This document shows positions 47,001 through 59,500 of a DNA stretch of 64,000 nt, piece after piece. This DNA comes from Meandrina meandrites (Eukaryota; Cnidaria; Anthozoa; Scleractinia; Meandrinidae), in NCBI GenBank assembly GCA_963693305.1, contig OY855912.1, forward strand, positions 9,465,001 through 9,529,000, in the 5' to 3' direction. The notes under the pieces are model-generated. The model was not told where the DNA came from. It did no database searches and was given only the letters and a program-made list of their open reading frames with translations. Numbering within the stretch: position 1 is the stretch's first letter; each line of letters begins with the position of its first letter. A program made the position numbers and the translations under genes.

Positions 47001-50000
47001 TATTTATTTAAGGTTACATGTAAATAAGCTGCAGGTATATAAGTGAAATACATTTTTATAAAAAATAATGAATTAAAACTGTTGCTTTATGCAAAACAAG
47101 CTCGAATAAACTGCAGGAGTCAAATAAATGCCGAGTCCACCCGGCCAAGTTTGAAATTGGGGGCATCTAATCGAGAAAATATGGTAGTCAGTATAAATTG
47201 GAGAGATTTAAAAATATTGCATGCAGTATGAGATAAATACATAAAGGCTTGGAGAGAAATGAACAATTTACATTACCGAGGGGCAAAAAATGGTACCAGT
47301 CAATAAACTAAGAGTTAATCCAAAACTTCTACAAAGATTTGAATCTTTGAACTTTTAGAGCAGGCCTAGCTGACCTTTACCAGATGTTTACAATCAATGT
47401 TGAGACAATTTTGTTTTTATCTACTGCATTTTAGGATCTAGAGCATTGCGATCCTAAGAAGTGCTCAGGAAGAAAGCTTTCAAGACTTGGCTTTGTGAAA
47501 ACACTAAAACTTTCTCAGAGATTCAATGGCCTCATTTTAAGTCCCCTGGGAAAACAGTGTGTTTCGCCCCAAGACCACACCATCATTATGGACCATGGAA
47601 TAGCTGTAATTGACTGCTCATGGGCCAAATTGGAGAGCACACCATTTGGAAGAATGCGAGGTGGCAATTTGCGCTTGTTACCTTACTTGATTGCAGCAAA
47701 CCCTATCAACTATGGAAAGCCCTGTAAACTGTCTTGCGTTGAGGCGTTTGCTGCTACTCTGTACATCACTGGTAAGGGGCACGCACCAATGATTTGATTC
47801 ATAATTAATATTAATTAGCAACAAACTTGTGTGCTTTAGCTTGAGGAAGCATTATGGATATTAGACTGGATTACTGGAAAGTGCAACTGTTCATATGTGG
47901 TTGCTTTCAGTTCAAAATGCAGCCATGTCGATGTTTCCTATTGGCAGGAAGTTGATTACAAGAAGCCTTCTTGATTTCTGTCAGGCTACATAAATCAAGA
48001 TAAACCTAGGTAAAAAAAACCTAGTTGGTGTGTGGCACTTCAAAAATACTAAATATACCAATGAAAGTGTTATTTTGTATAGTTCACAAAATGACACTTT
48101 CATCATCATTTTTTTAAATTTATATTACGTAAATCAAGTTTTGCTCAATCTGTTTGAAGTATGGTTGGCAATACCCATAAGGCATTCAGCATGTACTTTG
48201 TTAATGCCATATGTAGCTGACTCTCAGTAAATGAATATTTGATTGGCGTTTCAGAGATCCAAATTCACAGTTGTCCGGTTGTCCAAGACGACTGCAAAAT
48301 CGTACTTATGACCAAAACAAATATGAAAACTCGCCTGCTGGATGAGTAAAGTCTGACCAACAACTTGTCAACCATTTAGAACTTTTTACAGTCAAACGCA
48401 TTCAACTGTAGCCACCCAACAAAGTTTTTGACATCTTTTTCACAGGTTTTTGATTACTTTGATGAGTTTTACGGCTTCCGGTTGCTTTAAACTGCCAATC
48501 AGATGCCTTGAAAAATGGAAGGCGGGGTATCAACCGTTGCATGATTCGTCTTCAAACGTCAGAGTTTGAAAGGGTTTCAAACAACGCTTCGCACGAGCGA
48601 TTATGCCAAGTTCAACTGGCGATAAATAAATTTTATGCCGACAAAAATTTGGTCAAACTTAACTTTTTGCACAGGAAATGTTTTCTGGGTTTGTAAAACC
48701 AGTTGAAACTGAACGTTTCGCAGATCGTTTGTATAAACCGTTGTGCAACCGGAAGCCATCAAACTAATCAAAAACTTGTCAAAAAGATGTCAAAAACTTA
48801 TTCGGGTGGCTACGGTTCAGCGCGTTTGACTGTAAAAACAGAGAATGATTTTCAACTTTGCAGGCTCAAATTTTGAAGTTGTCAACTGCTGACATATTTC
48901 TCTGATTTATTGCATCTGCATGCACAACATCCCAATCTGGTCAATTTGTTGACAGTCTCTTATGGAAATTTCAGTGCTTGTCAGTGTTAAACAGTTGTTA
49001 TTATTGTCACTTGTCACAATGTCCATATATGGTCAGGAAGCCCTTTACGATCTGTAATCCATACATAACAGACATTTTGTGATATAAGAAGCTTGCCAAG
49101 ATTTGTCTGATGTCTTACAAAACACTGCAAACCACAGTTATCTACATGCACATGCACTTATTCACCGAGACTCAGAGGAGACTCAGATTTTTTCTTTGTC
49201 CCACACTCGTGACAAATGAACATAACAAGCCTTTGTTAACAATTTGTTGAATAATTAAGCAATTGTTATGCTCAATCTTGTGGAAATTGTCTGATTTTAG
49301 CCAATGGTCTTGTCGGGTAAGTATCGGGCAGTATTCTACCCAATTTCGCAAGGATAATAATTTGTAGTTCGTACAGTGTGATCGTCCGGGTGAGAGTAGT
49401 TTTGAGAAGAACTCTTGTTGGTGACTGATGTTTCGACAACCTGTGCAGAAGTAATCTTCAGAGTACTAACTGCCTGTTATTTCCTTGACTCTGAAGATGA
49501 CTTCCGCACAGTTTGTCGAAACGTCAGTCACCAACTGTCAACAGTTCTTCTCAGAACTACTCTCACCCAGACAATCACACTATACAAACTACTGATACTC
49601 CTGGGTTCAAACCATTTACTATGATAATAATATGGTTAATTATTTACAGCGTTGTTTTGTTAATCTCACAGGTCAGGAAGATCTAGGATCTACACTCCTG
49701 AAACGTTTTAAATGGGGATCGTCATTTTACACACTAAACAGGTACATGCCTAGACAATACTTGTTTTCTTGCAGTTAGAGTGGATCAAGCTTGCAATGGA
49801 AGCTTACATGCTGCAAGAATTATCACTACAATCCGCTGCATTTGAAATGATGAATTCTGCCTATATTAACCTTCACTGCAGTTAATTATTATTGGCCTTG
49901 CCATTGAAATATCAAATAAGCCAATTATGTAAAACTAACAAGTTCTTCATTTTGCTACAATGTATTGGATATTCAGTCAAGGGAAAGTACGAGGATATTC

Positions 50001-52539
50001 CAACAACATCTGACACTGGAGTTTCTTTGAGATCTTAAACTTTATTTTGTTTCAATTGGTCAGAGTTCTACTGGATCGGTATGCTGCTTGTAAATACAGC
50101 AAGGAGGTGGTTGAAGTTCAGGAGAAATGGTTAGAGGAGTGCAAAAAGGAGCACAATGCACACTCCTCACAAGGTACATGTGCCTTCTGCTTCTTAACTC
50201 AACGGAATTCCTTCCCCCCCCCCCCCCCCCCCCCCTTCCCTCAGGGGCAGATTCAGGATCTTTCACAGGGGAAGGGGTGTGGGTGACTTTAAACAAATAG
50301 TTTTTATTCGATTATGATCAACAGTTTTTCGACTTACACATTGCCAATTGTTTTTGTTTGCAATTTAATTATGATCAACAGTTTTTCAACTTACACATTG
50401 CCAATTGTTTTTGTTTGCAATTTAAATGTGTTATTTCTATTTTGGTGTCCATTAAATTTGTTAATCATTAACTTAAAATTCTAATTTTTATTCTCCATTC
50501 ACTTGTCACTTTCTCCTCTGTCATAACATAAAAAATATTGTCAAAATATCCTTTAAACATTATGGGACATTTCCTGACTATAGACCTATGAGAACATCTT
50601 TGGATTGCATGCAACCCAGAAGAAAACATAACAGTCGACTGCAGTGCCCCCTTAACAAGAACAGTTGCTATGCAACTTGGGGATCACTCACTTTATATAT
50701 TATTGGACAAATAGGAATCAGAGACTTTCTGCATGTTTCTACCAAGACCTGCGTGAAGCAGTGCTTGCTCACACTTCATAAACCATTATCATCAATTTTG
50801 TAAATAGCCAAATTTTAAGTGTTTATAAATTTTATAATTTATTAAATTTAATTTTAAGTGCCCCCTATTATTAGAGGGTTTTTACCCTCAGCTAGACTCT
50901 TTGGCTTTGAAATAAAGTTATTCATTCATTCTGTCAGCTTTGATTTTTTTCCATATTTTGTATATCTACAGATTTGATGGACATTGATATGACCAAGGAT
51001 CATTTCAATCCCAACCGACCCATTCTAAGGTTTGTGGAACGCTGAAAGGGATTAACATACAAAAATGTGTTAGCTTCATTATGAAGAATAACTTAGCATT
51101 GCTTTACATATGCATTACTATGGAAGCGTTTATAAATTGAAAAGTAATATTAGTGTTTGATTTGAGTGGCCAATGCACTTCCTTTACAAAGTCTTCCGTT
51201 GGTCAGAAAATGCAATTCTTAAGATTGTTTATTTTATAATTTATCCTTACGACTTCGATGCATTTGAATCAGATAGGTTACAAGAATGTAGAAAATCACC
51301 ATCTAGTGGAAAATTGCCTTGATTTTTCTACCAAATTCTTTGAATTAACATGAAAAAGAAATGATGATTTTAATCGCTTCTCTTAGCCAGTGGGGCCTTG
51401 GCACGAGAAACGAGGGGCTCTTGGGACATAGGATTTTTGAATTAATTCTATATTTTTTTATTGGCTATTTAAAACAAAGAAATCTTGAGTGGAAGTAAAA
51501 AACACCCTGACTCTCCCGTACAGTACATAGAAACATCATGACTGCATACATGAAGACCAGAATTTCCAGAATCTAGGACTGGAAATCCTTTGTCTCCAGA
51601 GGCCTTTTTTTTCTTGTGCCAAGGTCATGCCAGCTAAGAGAAGCGAAAAAGGGCTATGGGGACGAGAATGACATGATCTGGGAGATGCAGTGGCCTAATG
51701 ACTAGCCCGTTACACTGTGGATTGAGTGGTCTGGGTTCAAGCGCTGGCCGGGCTCATTGTGTGCCTTTCTTCTCCATCCAGGAGAAAAGGACTATGGGAG
51801 GGGTGGGGGGGGGGGGGGGGAATAACCTGCCATTGGATAAGTGTCCTTCCCAGGGCAGGGCATATACATGTCAATATTCCTGGTTTCTGTGCAAAAGAAT
51901 TCGGGATAAGCTTTGGAAGGTTATGCCAATATGCCATAAGTGTGACTATAGCTTGCTTTCTTTTTTTTTCTCTTTATTACTATTCCTGCACACTTGCACA
52001 CTACATTACAATACAGTTACTGACACTAGTTAAGCTATCTTACAAAGACGATTCCACTATTGCTTACACCTATATCTCTCTTAATTTATAAATTATGATG
52101 GCATTTGCAAAAGCCTTATGCAGAACACCTAGCCATCCAGTCAGAGCGCACATTCTAATAATTACTATAACTTTAAAATAATTTATGCTAAATAATTCAA
52201 TATAATTAATAGGATAATTGATGCTCAATATTGTTTTTCAGCAGCGACGAATCAGAAGACAGTAACAGTGAAGGCAGCGATAGTGATAATGATGATGATG
52301 ATGATGATGACGAAAATGATGATGATACCGATGATGATAATGGAAACGAGCATGAAAACTGCGAAGATGACGCTGCTGGAGATAATGATAATGTTAGAAA
52401 AGGTAAAAGTAGAGAAGATCAACAAGAGGAAAGTGACGATGAGGAAAAAATACAAAGTGAGGGAGAAGGTGCATGCGGTGCTCTTGGTGCGGACGAACTC
52501 TCAGGTCGAAGTTCCGACGACAAAAAAACTGCCGAGTAA
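44080..52539 (+). CDS. TSR3: 18S rRNA aminocarboxypropyltransferase TSR3 (7 exons, 353 aa)
   Basis: TSR3 transfers the 3-amino-3-carboxypropyl group of S-adenosylmethionine to the N1-methylpseudouridine of 18S rRNA, a late cytoplasmic step of small-subunit maturation. The exons are 44080-44212, 46855-46910, 47435-47771, 49672-49741, 50064-50173, 50972-51029 and 52242-52539. Every junction is GT-AG and keeps frame. The basic N-terminus ([10 protein letters not shown]) leads into [20 protein letters not shown], the RLI-like N-terminal motif. The catalytic domain follows, with [39 protein letters not shown] and [13 protein letters not shown], then FKWGSSF and a [14 protein letters not shown] helix. 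The last exon is an acidic Ser/Asp/Glu tail with a run of Asp codons, usual for the family and somewhat long here. The acceptor of exon 7 is CAGCAG, so isoforms differing by one Ser are possible. AATAAA lies at 52745. Confidence 0.93.
44234..44309. repeat. 37-bp direct tandem duplication in TSR3 intron 1
   Basis: GCCTTAGTTAATTAGTCTAC and the following bases occur twice in succession with a period of 37 bp. Confidence 0.85.
44666..45610. mobile_element. hAT-type non-autonomous element in TSR3 intron 1
   Basis: The inverted ends are CAGGGCTGGAAATAACGGCC and a GCCGTTATTTCCAGCCCTG-like end at 45,592-45,610. The subterminal repeats are rich in GACCGG and CCGGTC on both sides. GGATGC stands at both borders, consistent with an 8-bp target duplication that has lost some identity. 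No transposase frame is present. Confidence 0.75.
45611..46854. other. TSR3 intron 1, remaining part
   Basis: Apart from the hAT-like element and tandem duplication further left, this intron shows no features. Confidence 0.5.
48389..48832. mobile_element. 444-bp mariner-type MITE in TSR3 intron 3
   Basis: CAGTCAAACGCATTCAACTG at the left and CGGTTCAGCGCGTTTGACTG at the right are inverted ends, with TA on both sides. Inner matches to 32847-33642 include CGCACGAGCGATTATGCCAA and GTTCAACTGGCGAT. Confidence 0.85.
49361..49591. mobile_element. Penelope-like terminal repeat remnant, inverted pair, in TSR3 intron 3
   Basis: The arms 49361-49467 and 49489-49591 are reverse complements of each other, including GTTGGTGACTGA.GTTTCGAC. 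The right arm carries CTGAAGA at 49491-49497 and GTCGAAACGTCAGTC after it. This is the 3' end style of Penelope elements and parallels the motif in the element at 6111-7332. No coding sequence remains. Confidence 0.6.
49491..49521 (+). ncRNA. Second hammerhead-like motif
   Basis: CTGAAGA, then a short TGAC...GTC helix enclosing about 13 bases, then GAAA at 49518-49521. The order of parts is the same as at 7250-7278 but the stem sequence differs. It is a variant core, so activity is doubtful. Confidence 0.35.
50311..50424. repeat. 57-bp direct tandem duplication in TSR3 intron 5
   Basis: ATTATGATCAACAGTTTTTC and the rest of the unit occur twice with a period of 57 bp and only one or two differences. 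Confidence 0.9.
51680..51790 (+). mobile_element. tRNA-derived SINE head in TSR3 intron 6
   Basis: GATGCAGTGGCCTAATGACT followed by GTGGTCTGGGTTCAAGCGCT gives a pol III A-box-like and B-box (GGTTCAAGC) arrangement. The following sequence breaks into a long G run, so the body is truncated or rearranged. Confidence 0.5.
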
Positions 52540-52829
52540 TGAAAAGGATTTAAATTCGTCAACGGAGGATAGTTCGCTCGGAATAACCAAGGGAACAGAA
52601 CTTGTTCAGCTGGAAGATAGATAGCGATGGTGTATTGTCTTCCCAATGGCTGGAACTTGAACGAGATCATTATCATTTTTGCTATGTATAAAGTTAAAAC
52701 TGACTCCAATTCGAAGGAAACCGTGAAAATAGGAAAACGATTGAAATAAACACCAAAGAGGTGTTAATAAACCAAAAGAGAAAAAGGATGCTTCAGATTG
52801 AGAAAATTAAGACGCATTTAAAACTCAAA

Positions 52830-53090
52830 ATTATGCACTTAAAACATCGAAAACGAAACACGCAAAACCCGAAACCGAAACACGCAAAACTCGAAAACAA
52901 AACACGCAAAACTCGAAAATAAACAAAGCAGCCAAAGTTTGAAAACGAAGTGCCCAACCCTCAAAATGAAGCACCAAAATGTCCAAAACAAGGCACCAAA
53001 AAAACAGGAAACGAATCACTCCAAACACAAAAACGATGCAGCCGCAAACCTCGAAAACGATTCAGCTAAACTCAGAAGTGAAGCACTTTT
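52830..53090 (+). repeat. A-rich degenerate tandem repeat, motif like CGAAACACGCAAAA
   Basis: Successive short phrases such as AAAACGAAACACGCAAAAC and AAAATGAAGCACCAAAATG recur at irregular spacing. A reverse-complement version lies at 54,690-54,850. Confidence 0.55.
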
Positions 53091-54418
53091 ACGATATTGT
53101 CTTATAGCTGTCCGTTGCTATGATTCTATATTTAACTCACTGCGGTCGTCGTCCTGTCGCCCTACATTCAAAATGATGAGTGATATCCACTAAATATCAA
53201 GCCATTTTCCAGTTGCCTTTGGCCTCTGTTTCAAAAGGAGTCCTTGTGCAGTGCAAAACCTGACTTGATTTGCATGTGAATGAACGTGCAGGTGAAACAT
53301 ATTTTCATGTAAAGAGTTTCGCAGTACGTAGATAGACTCGTTCTGACACCGAAGCAAAAGGCAAATCGGAAAAGGCCTTTTTATCGTCACACACGAAACG
53401 TCAAACACACTTTAAACTTAAACGTTTGGACTGTGGCCGTTCACGCCACGTGTTGTAAAAGAAAACTTTTTCGTGCGAATTACCTTGACAGAATAAAAAA
53501 CCGTAGATCCTCTTTTTCCATAAATTAAGCACAGAGCCATTGACAAGTTTCAGAACTGAAATTAATTTAGAGAACGTGTTACCAGAGCTCCTTTGAAGGA
53601 CGCCGGAAAATAAAGAAAATTTGCATAATAATAACTGCTAGCTACAGGCAAAGTAAAATTAAAAGTATTGAATAGCAGTTATTTGTCTGCGATCTCAACT
53701 AAGATATGTATCTTTGCTATGGTTTCACCTCGGAAAAGGTAAAATTACTAAAGGATGGTAAAGAGGTAAAAAAATACTGATAGTAAATTTAAATTATTCC
53801 AGGAAAAGTTAAGGCAAAACAATTATCATATTTTCTCGGTGACGGACGCCTGTGCATTTTGTACCAGAAAACAAAAGTGTATGTTGAAACAGAACCTTTA
53901 TATTTACTGAAACGATAAGAACGAACACCTAATTTTTGGCCGAGGCTGAACGTTCTTCAAGCCTGCTCTTAAAATGTTTTACAATATTTTAAAAACAAAT
54001 TGCAATAAATTCCCTCCTAACCGATATTTACCTGTTCACATCGCCGATGGTGATGTCAATGCTGCCGGGTACCAGGATGGATTTGAATATTCAGCACATG
54101 TATTTGTCATTCACAACAAACAGGAAATTCGTTCTTACCCAAATTTCAGCCCTGGGTACGTTCTTTGGGTGTTCTTAAATTTTGGCTTTTCTTAGCCTCG
54201 ACGCTCTAAAAAAAGGTTCTTATAAAATGTAAATTGTTTTCATCCATTTTTCTACCGAGAAATTACACAAATTTTCGATTTTTTTCTCCACTTACGTTAA
54301 CTAAGGTTATGATTTTGCTCTAAACACCTAAAGCAATTCATCATTTTGAGAACTAGGGCAATTTTAAAATGTCGATAAACACTCGTTAGCTAATTGCATC
54401 GCTTTGTACTCTTCATTT

Positions 54419-54588
54419 AGTCTGCGTAGCTGGCGGGATTAGCGGGTACGAGTGAATTCTTTCTGACGCCGGCTGAATTTTTTCTCGACTCCTCACCAAT
54501 CCCTTGGCGGCTTGGCGGCCAAGACAAAAGCATGCGGCCGCTAAAAAAGCACTCGCTCGCGAAATCCCGCCAGCCACGCAGGCTACTG
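54419..54588. mobile_element. 170-bp MITE
   Basis: AGTCTGCGTAGCTGGCGGGA at the left and TCCCGCCAGCCACGCAGGCT at the right are inverted ends. TTCATTT directly flanks at 54412-54418 and 54589-54595. Confidence 0.8.
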
Positions 54589-54689
54589 TTCATTTGGCTC
54601 GTAGTCTTGTCATGCAGGGCTAGCTAATGCCACAAGTCAGCGTTCCACAGTGTTACGTGCTTCAGGCTGTTTATTTCTGTTTATTTGGC

Positions 54690-54850
54690 ATGACAATAGA
54701 GATGCTTCATTTTCGTTTTTTTGTGCTTTATTTTATAGTTTTGGTTCTCGTTTTTGACGTTTGGGTGCTTTACTTTTCGAAAGCGTAGAGCTTCGTTTTC
54801 GACTGAGTTTTTTGAACTCCGTTTTCGGCTGCTATCGGCTTTCGACATCC
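54690..54850 (-). repeat. A-rich degenerate repeat, inverted relative to 52830-53090
   Basis: On the minus strand it shows AAAGCACCCAAACGTCAAAA and CGAAAACGAAGC phrases similar to the earlier block. Confidence 0.45.
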
Positions 54851-56358
54851 CATACACAGCCCGCGAATACAGCCTGCGTTCATTCATCATTGCCGCTCGG
54901 AAGTCGTTCAAAAGACCATGCAAAGCGATAGTGAGCGATGAAAATCGGCTGTCTTTTTACAATGCTCTCTGTTGAATGCTTTTTGTTCAAATAGGGCTTG
55001 GCTAAACTCTCTACTGCCCGTATAAATATTGTAGACGTTCCAAACTTAAGTCGACTTTTGCCAAAGAAGAGGAAATTAGTGAATTCTGGGTGCAATATGC
55101 TATAGAAATATTGTAGACGTTCCAAATTGAAGTCAATTTTTTCAGAATTAGAAAAGAAAAAGGTCAAGATTCGACTGTATGTCGGCTTTCGCTTGAAAAC
55201 AATGTGAGGAGAGAATTTTTTGATGTTACTTCAGTACTTTAAAAACAAAGAAGAGCTGACTGTAGTTGGTGATAGTCGCGCGCGGGTTACCGTGCTACCT
55301 ACCTGTTCAACTGTATTATCATGTAACGCTTTGCTATGTGCGGAACTGCCAGAGTGATGTTGAAAAAGAACCTAATCAGGGTTACCACAGACAACAAATA
55401 TCAGGGTCCGAAATTAACTTTTTTATGTGGACGCCAAGTGGCTAATAAACATTTTTTTTTTCCGGTCGCCACAGCGAACATGATGGAAAAATCTGGTCGC
55501 CAAAAAGTGTCAATAAAATTTTTGCTTTACAGCGAAGCACGAAAACACGAAGATCAGTTTACTGCAATATGGCCAATATCATCTTCTAGTCACCTTGTAT
55601 TGTTCTGAGATCGCCAGGGAAGTTTATTCACGGTTTTCAAGGGAAAGTCAAAGAAAAGGAAGGAAGGGAAAGCCTGTCTGGTAAATACTTTTATCGTGCA
55701 CAAGATTGTTACAGTAAAAGTTCTTGTAAGGGTGTGAACATCAAAATCATACCCACAAGAAATAACTGCAGGACACTGCTAGAATCCTGCATGAAATGCG
55801 CAGTGTTTAACTTTGGGGCTCGTTAAATCCGTGAGCCTTAAAATTAAACATTGCATATGAAAATAAAAAAAAAAATACTGAAATATGCGGTAAAATTGTA
55901 CCGTTCGGTTACACCCTTGAACCCCTCCCGCCATTCGTAAGAGTTTTTTTTAAAGCTGTCAATCAAATTGTGGTCTGGTGAAACTGACGTGAAACTGAAA
56001 TCCGGAAATTTAAATGCAAGCCAAGTGCTTCAGCTTGCTACAGCGCTGAATTTCGACAACTGCAGGCAGTCGATCGAACACTGACTCTTTTACTGCAGTT
56101 CTCTGTAGGATGTCATATAATGTTAAGAGAGTTTTGCTATGTGGCATTCTCTTATCCACCTAAAAAAATCAGACACAGTAAAATCCCTTCCATTTATTAA
56201 CCCAAACGTTTTTGTAACGCACATCTCCGAATGTAAACCGTGTTGTATGTTAGCCCTCCCCGAAAATAAACCCACCAGAAAGGAACGCCGGCGGGGCTTC
56301 CGCTTATTGTCTGAATTTTCAGTATCGCAACTAATATTGTCCCTGGAATATATTAAGG

Positions 56359-56500
56359 AAAACATATAGTCACCCAGCCACAAAATGAATGCTAACCGCA
56401 AGCAAATTGCAGTAAATAAATGTTAACTGCAAGCAAACTACAGCAACTGCAATTTGCTTGCGTTTAGCATTCATTTTGTGGCTGGGTGACTATATGTTTT
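56359..56500. repeat. Long hairpin with 55-bp arms
   Basis: 56359-56413 and 56446-56500 are near-perfect reverse complements, starting AAAACATATAGTCACCCAGC and including CCACAAAATGAATGCTAA. The loop is 32 bases. No flanking target duplication was recognised. Confidence 0.85.
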
Positions 56501-59500
56501 CATTGTTGGCGGCCATGTTGTGTTACCATGAAGTATATGCCATATTAAGTCATCACAGCTTGTTGTATGCGTTAATGCATTGTTTCAAATAGCAATATTT
56601 AAGTTACATTCGAAGGGTTGTTTTCTGGATTTGCGAGCAACAGTGAAATTTTATCTCTACTTTCCCTGTGTCGCTATTTTGTGGGATCGTTAGTTTCAGA
56701 AGTATGTGAAAGCAGAATTTTGAGCTGACGACTTCCGGTAGGCAGTATAGAACACGGAATTTTTATAATGCGAGCAGAATTTTATCCAAACCTACTCAGA
56801 AGTGATACAAGTAAAAACGCTGCTTGAGTGCAAGCCTTTAACTTCAAATCTTTATCTGTATAACTAGAAATCCGATAAAAACAAAGAGAACAAAACGGCA
56901 CACAGTGGGCTTACTGCTGTACTTGCGCTCGATGCAAGGGTGTCACGTATCACGTATCACGTACTTGCAACGTTTCCGCGGCATCACGCAACACAACAGG
57001 TGAAACCGTACGGTTTTTATGTTCAGGTTTCTTTTAACACCGCGAGAGTTTGGTCGCGAAGTTAAATTTGCAACAGTACAGTTTTGTGTGTACGTACAGA
57101 ATCAGGATTGGGTCCCTATCGGCAACACAACGGATCACTAACTGTGACTTTGTTCTCGGCTTTTCTTGTAACGTGTGACAGCTTAGTGTCCGTGGCAACT
57201 CTGACGTCACAGAGAAGAAAAGTGTCAAGCCTCATTGCATATTTGGCGTGGCCAATCAATCCAATCTCTGGCAAATTCTAGAGGTGTGTTCGAGGAGTGT
57301 TTGTTCGATCTTCGTTCTTACTGCCAGGTAGGAGTTTTTGACTGTACACTGCTTCTAAATGAATAGTTATTGGGGTATAACGTAGTTATCTTGAGCTGTA
57401 GCGACCAATTTCATGTGTCCGTGATAAGCTTAGTGTCTAAAAACAGCTTGGCTCAACGCCTTTGTTATGGAGAATCGGAGCGCTTTATACTTCGATCGGA
57501 GCTTTACATCGCCGCCTATGTTAGTCAATTAATGGCTTTTTCGAAGCGTTTATTGAAAGCAGTTGTAAGCCGCGCTCGTTTTTTTCCTTGGGGACTTAAA
57601 ATAAGTGAAAGATCACGCATCGCGGTGCGTGTTGGTGCAGTGGCGAGGCCTTGGCGTTTTACTGTAGTTATTCGCCGTCGGGTTGTTTATGCTGCTTTTC
57701 ACAGGCAGGATCAACTATTTCGATGTCATATATTCTGATATGTCAGTCTAGACCCCTGAGAAGATTCAAAATCGCGGTGTGTCTATTTTTAATCTTTCCA
57801 CTGGGTCGTGAAGATGTAGCATGTATGGAATAAACCCTCACGCAACAAATACCACCTCATACATTGCATACATTGAGTAACATATAAGTAGCGGGTTAGC
57901 CGTTTTCTCGTCTTCCTTTTTAAACGGTCACGAATGATCTTATTTGCCTGATTTTCATTGAGTCACCGCGTTTCTCATTACAAAATTATTTCCGCAGATT
58001 AACTGTGCGTTTTTGGCTCCCGGGAACGGAAATGTTGAACTCAGCCATGATGTTTTTTAGCGGTTTGGTTGTATTCATAACACGAACAAGCGATCAGTGA
58101 TTGCTGTTTTTACATTAATCCTATCTACTTACCGAACGCGAATGTTATACTAGATATTTCATTTATTTACGTATATAATAGTTCCCTTTCTTGGCGATAC
58201 ATGATAATCGTAATCATGTACAATCGAGAGAGACCTGAAATTCAATATTCGAAAGAGGAATATTTATGTTCGTTTATTCATGTCGTATGAATTAGTTGAA
58301 ACACTTGCTAGTTGTATGTCACGCAACATTTTTATTTAGTTGCTATTTTATGTTCAAAGTATAAAAATATTTTGAACTTTTCATTAGTAGCAAAAGGCCC
58401 GAGTAAATTACGCTCGCCATCTTCACGACGGTTTTTATAATCTGCATGTTAACATGTTGTTTTAATCACATTCGGCGGACAAAAAAGAAGGCGTCAATTT
58501 TAACATTTATAAATATTCTCGCACGTGTTACGGGTGTCAAGATTACCACAAGACGCGCTTGACGTTTGAGCGGATTTTGCAACATTACTAGTACTTAAAA
58601 AAAAGTGCTACATAACCAGGCGTTCGACGTTTTTTCGTGCGGTTTTTTTTTTTCATGCTATTGAAAATTCTGTTTGTTGACTGTTTACCCATCACCCTAG
58701 AAACTTGAAACAAAAGATGTTTTTCCAATAGAAATCGTGACATCTCGAGATTACGGTCCGACCTCTGACACAAAACGCACTAATTAGGCATGTTCATTAT
58801 GGCATATATACAGCCAGGGCTTTGAATTCCGTTTGTGGATATTATATATTATTTTTTTCCGCATTTTGTGAATGCCATCGTATCCTGATAGTTTTCTGCT
58901 CGCTGAAGCCATAAATAAATTATGCGAACATTTGCTGCTAAACTGTACGTAAACAAAACAATATTCAATCGCTATTTCGGATTTCTGAGGAAACAATCGA
59001 TTGAACGATCTTCGATCACAATCTGGTGATATGGGTGGGTGGGTAACTGTCTATTATTTATAAATCTAATCATCTGTTTCCATATTAAAGCGCGCCGATC
59101 TGACGGCACGTTGTTAATTTCGGCAAATAAATAATTTAGAAGGCTTATCTCCTTAGCAACGGCGTTCATTCAATAAACATTTCAAAGTTGCTATTAACAA
59201 AATTTTGCTTAACTACGCAAAAACAACAACTTAGAAAAGTGTTAAAACTTGGAAAAACTTTTTGCATTTAATGAATTAATTCAGAACAGTTATGTAGACA
59301 ACTGCTGGTACTGCTGCCGTAACATTTAACCGGTTTTGCAAAATCTTCTCTGAACACAAATTCAACACACTTCTTAACTTCAGAAGCGAACGGTTTATTA
59401 GCTACTAAACCGGTTATTAATCCTGGACACGACCAAAAAGAAAAGTTACTGTAGTACTTCAAAAAACTCGGCTGAACGTAATCAAGAGCCCGTTAGACGT

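Noticed and set aside
51698..52091. Two overlapping plus-strand frames in TSR3 intron 6
   Set aside because: They run through a SINE head and a G homopolymer and lie inside an intron of a complete gene.
57370..57738. 122-residue plus-strand frame
   Set aside because: It has no ATG at the start, no family motif and no splice or polyadenylation context.
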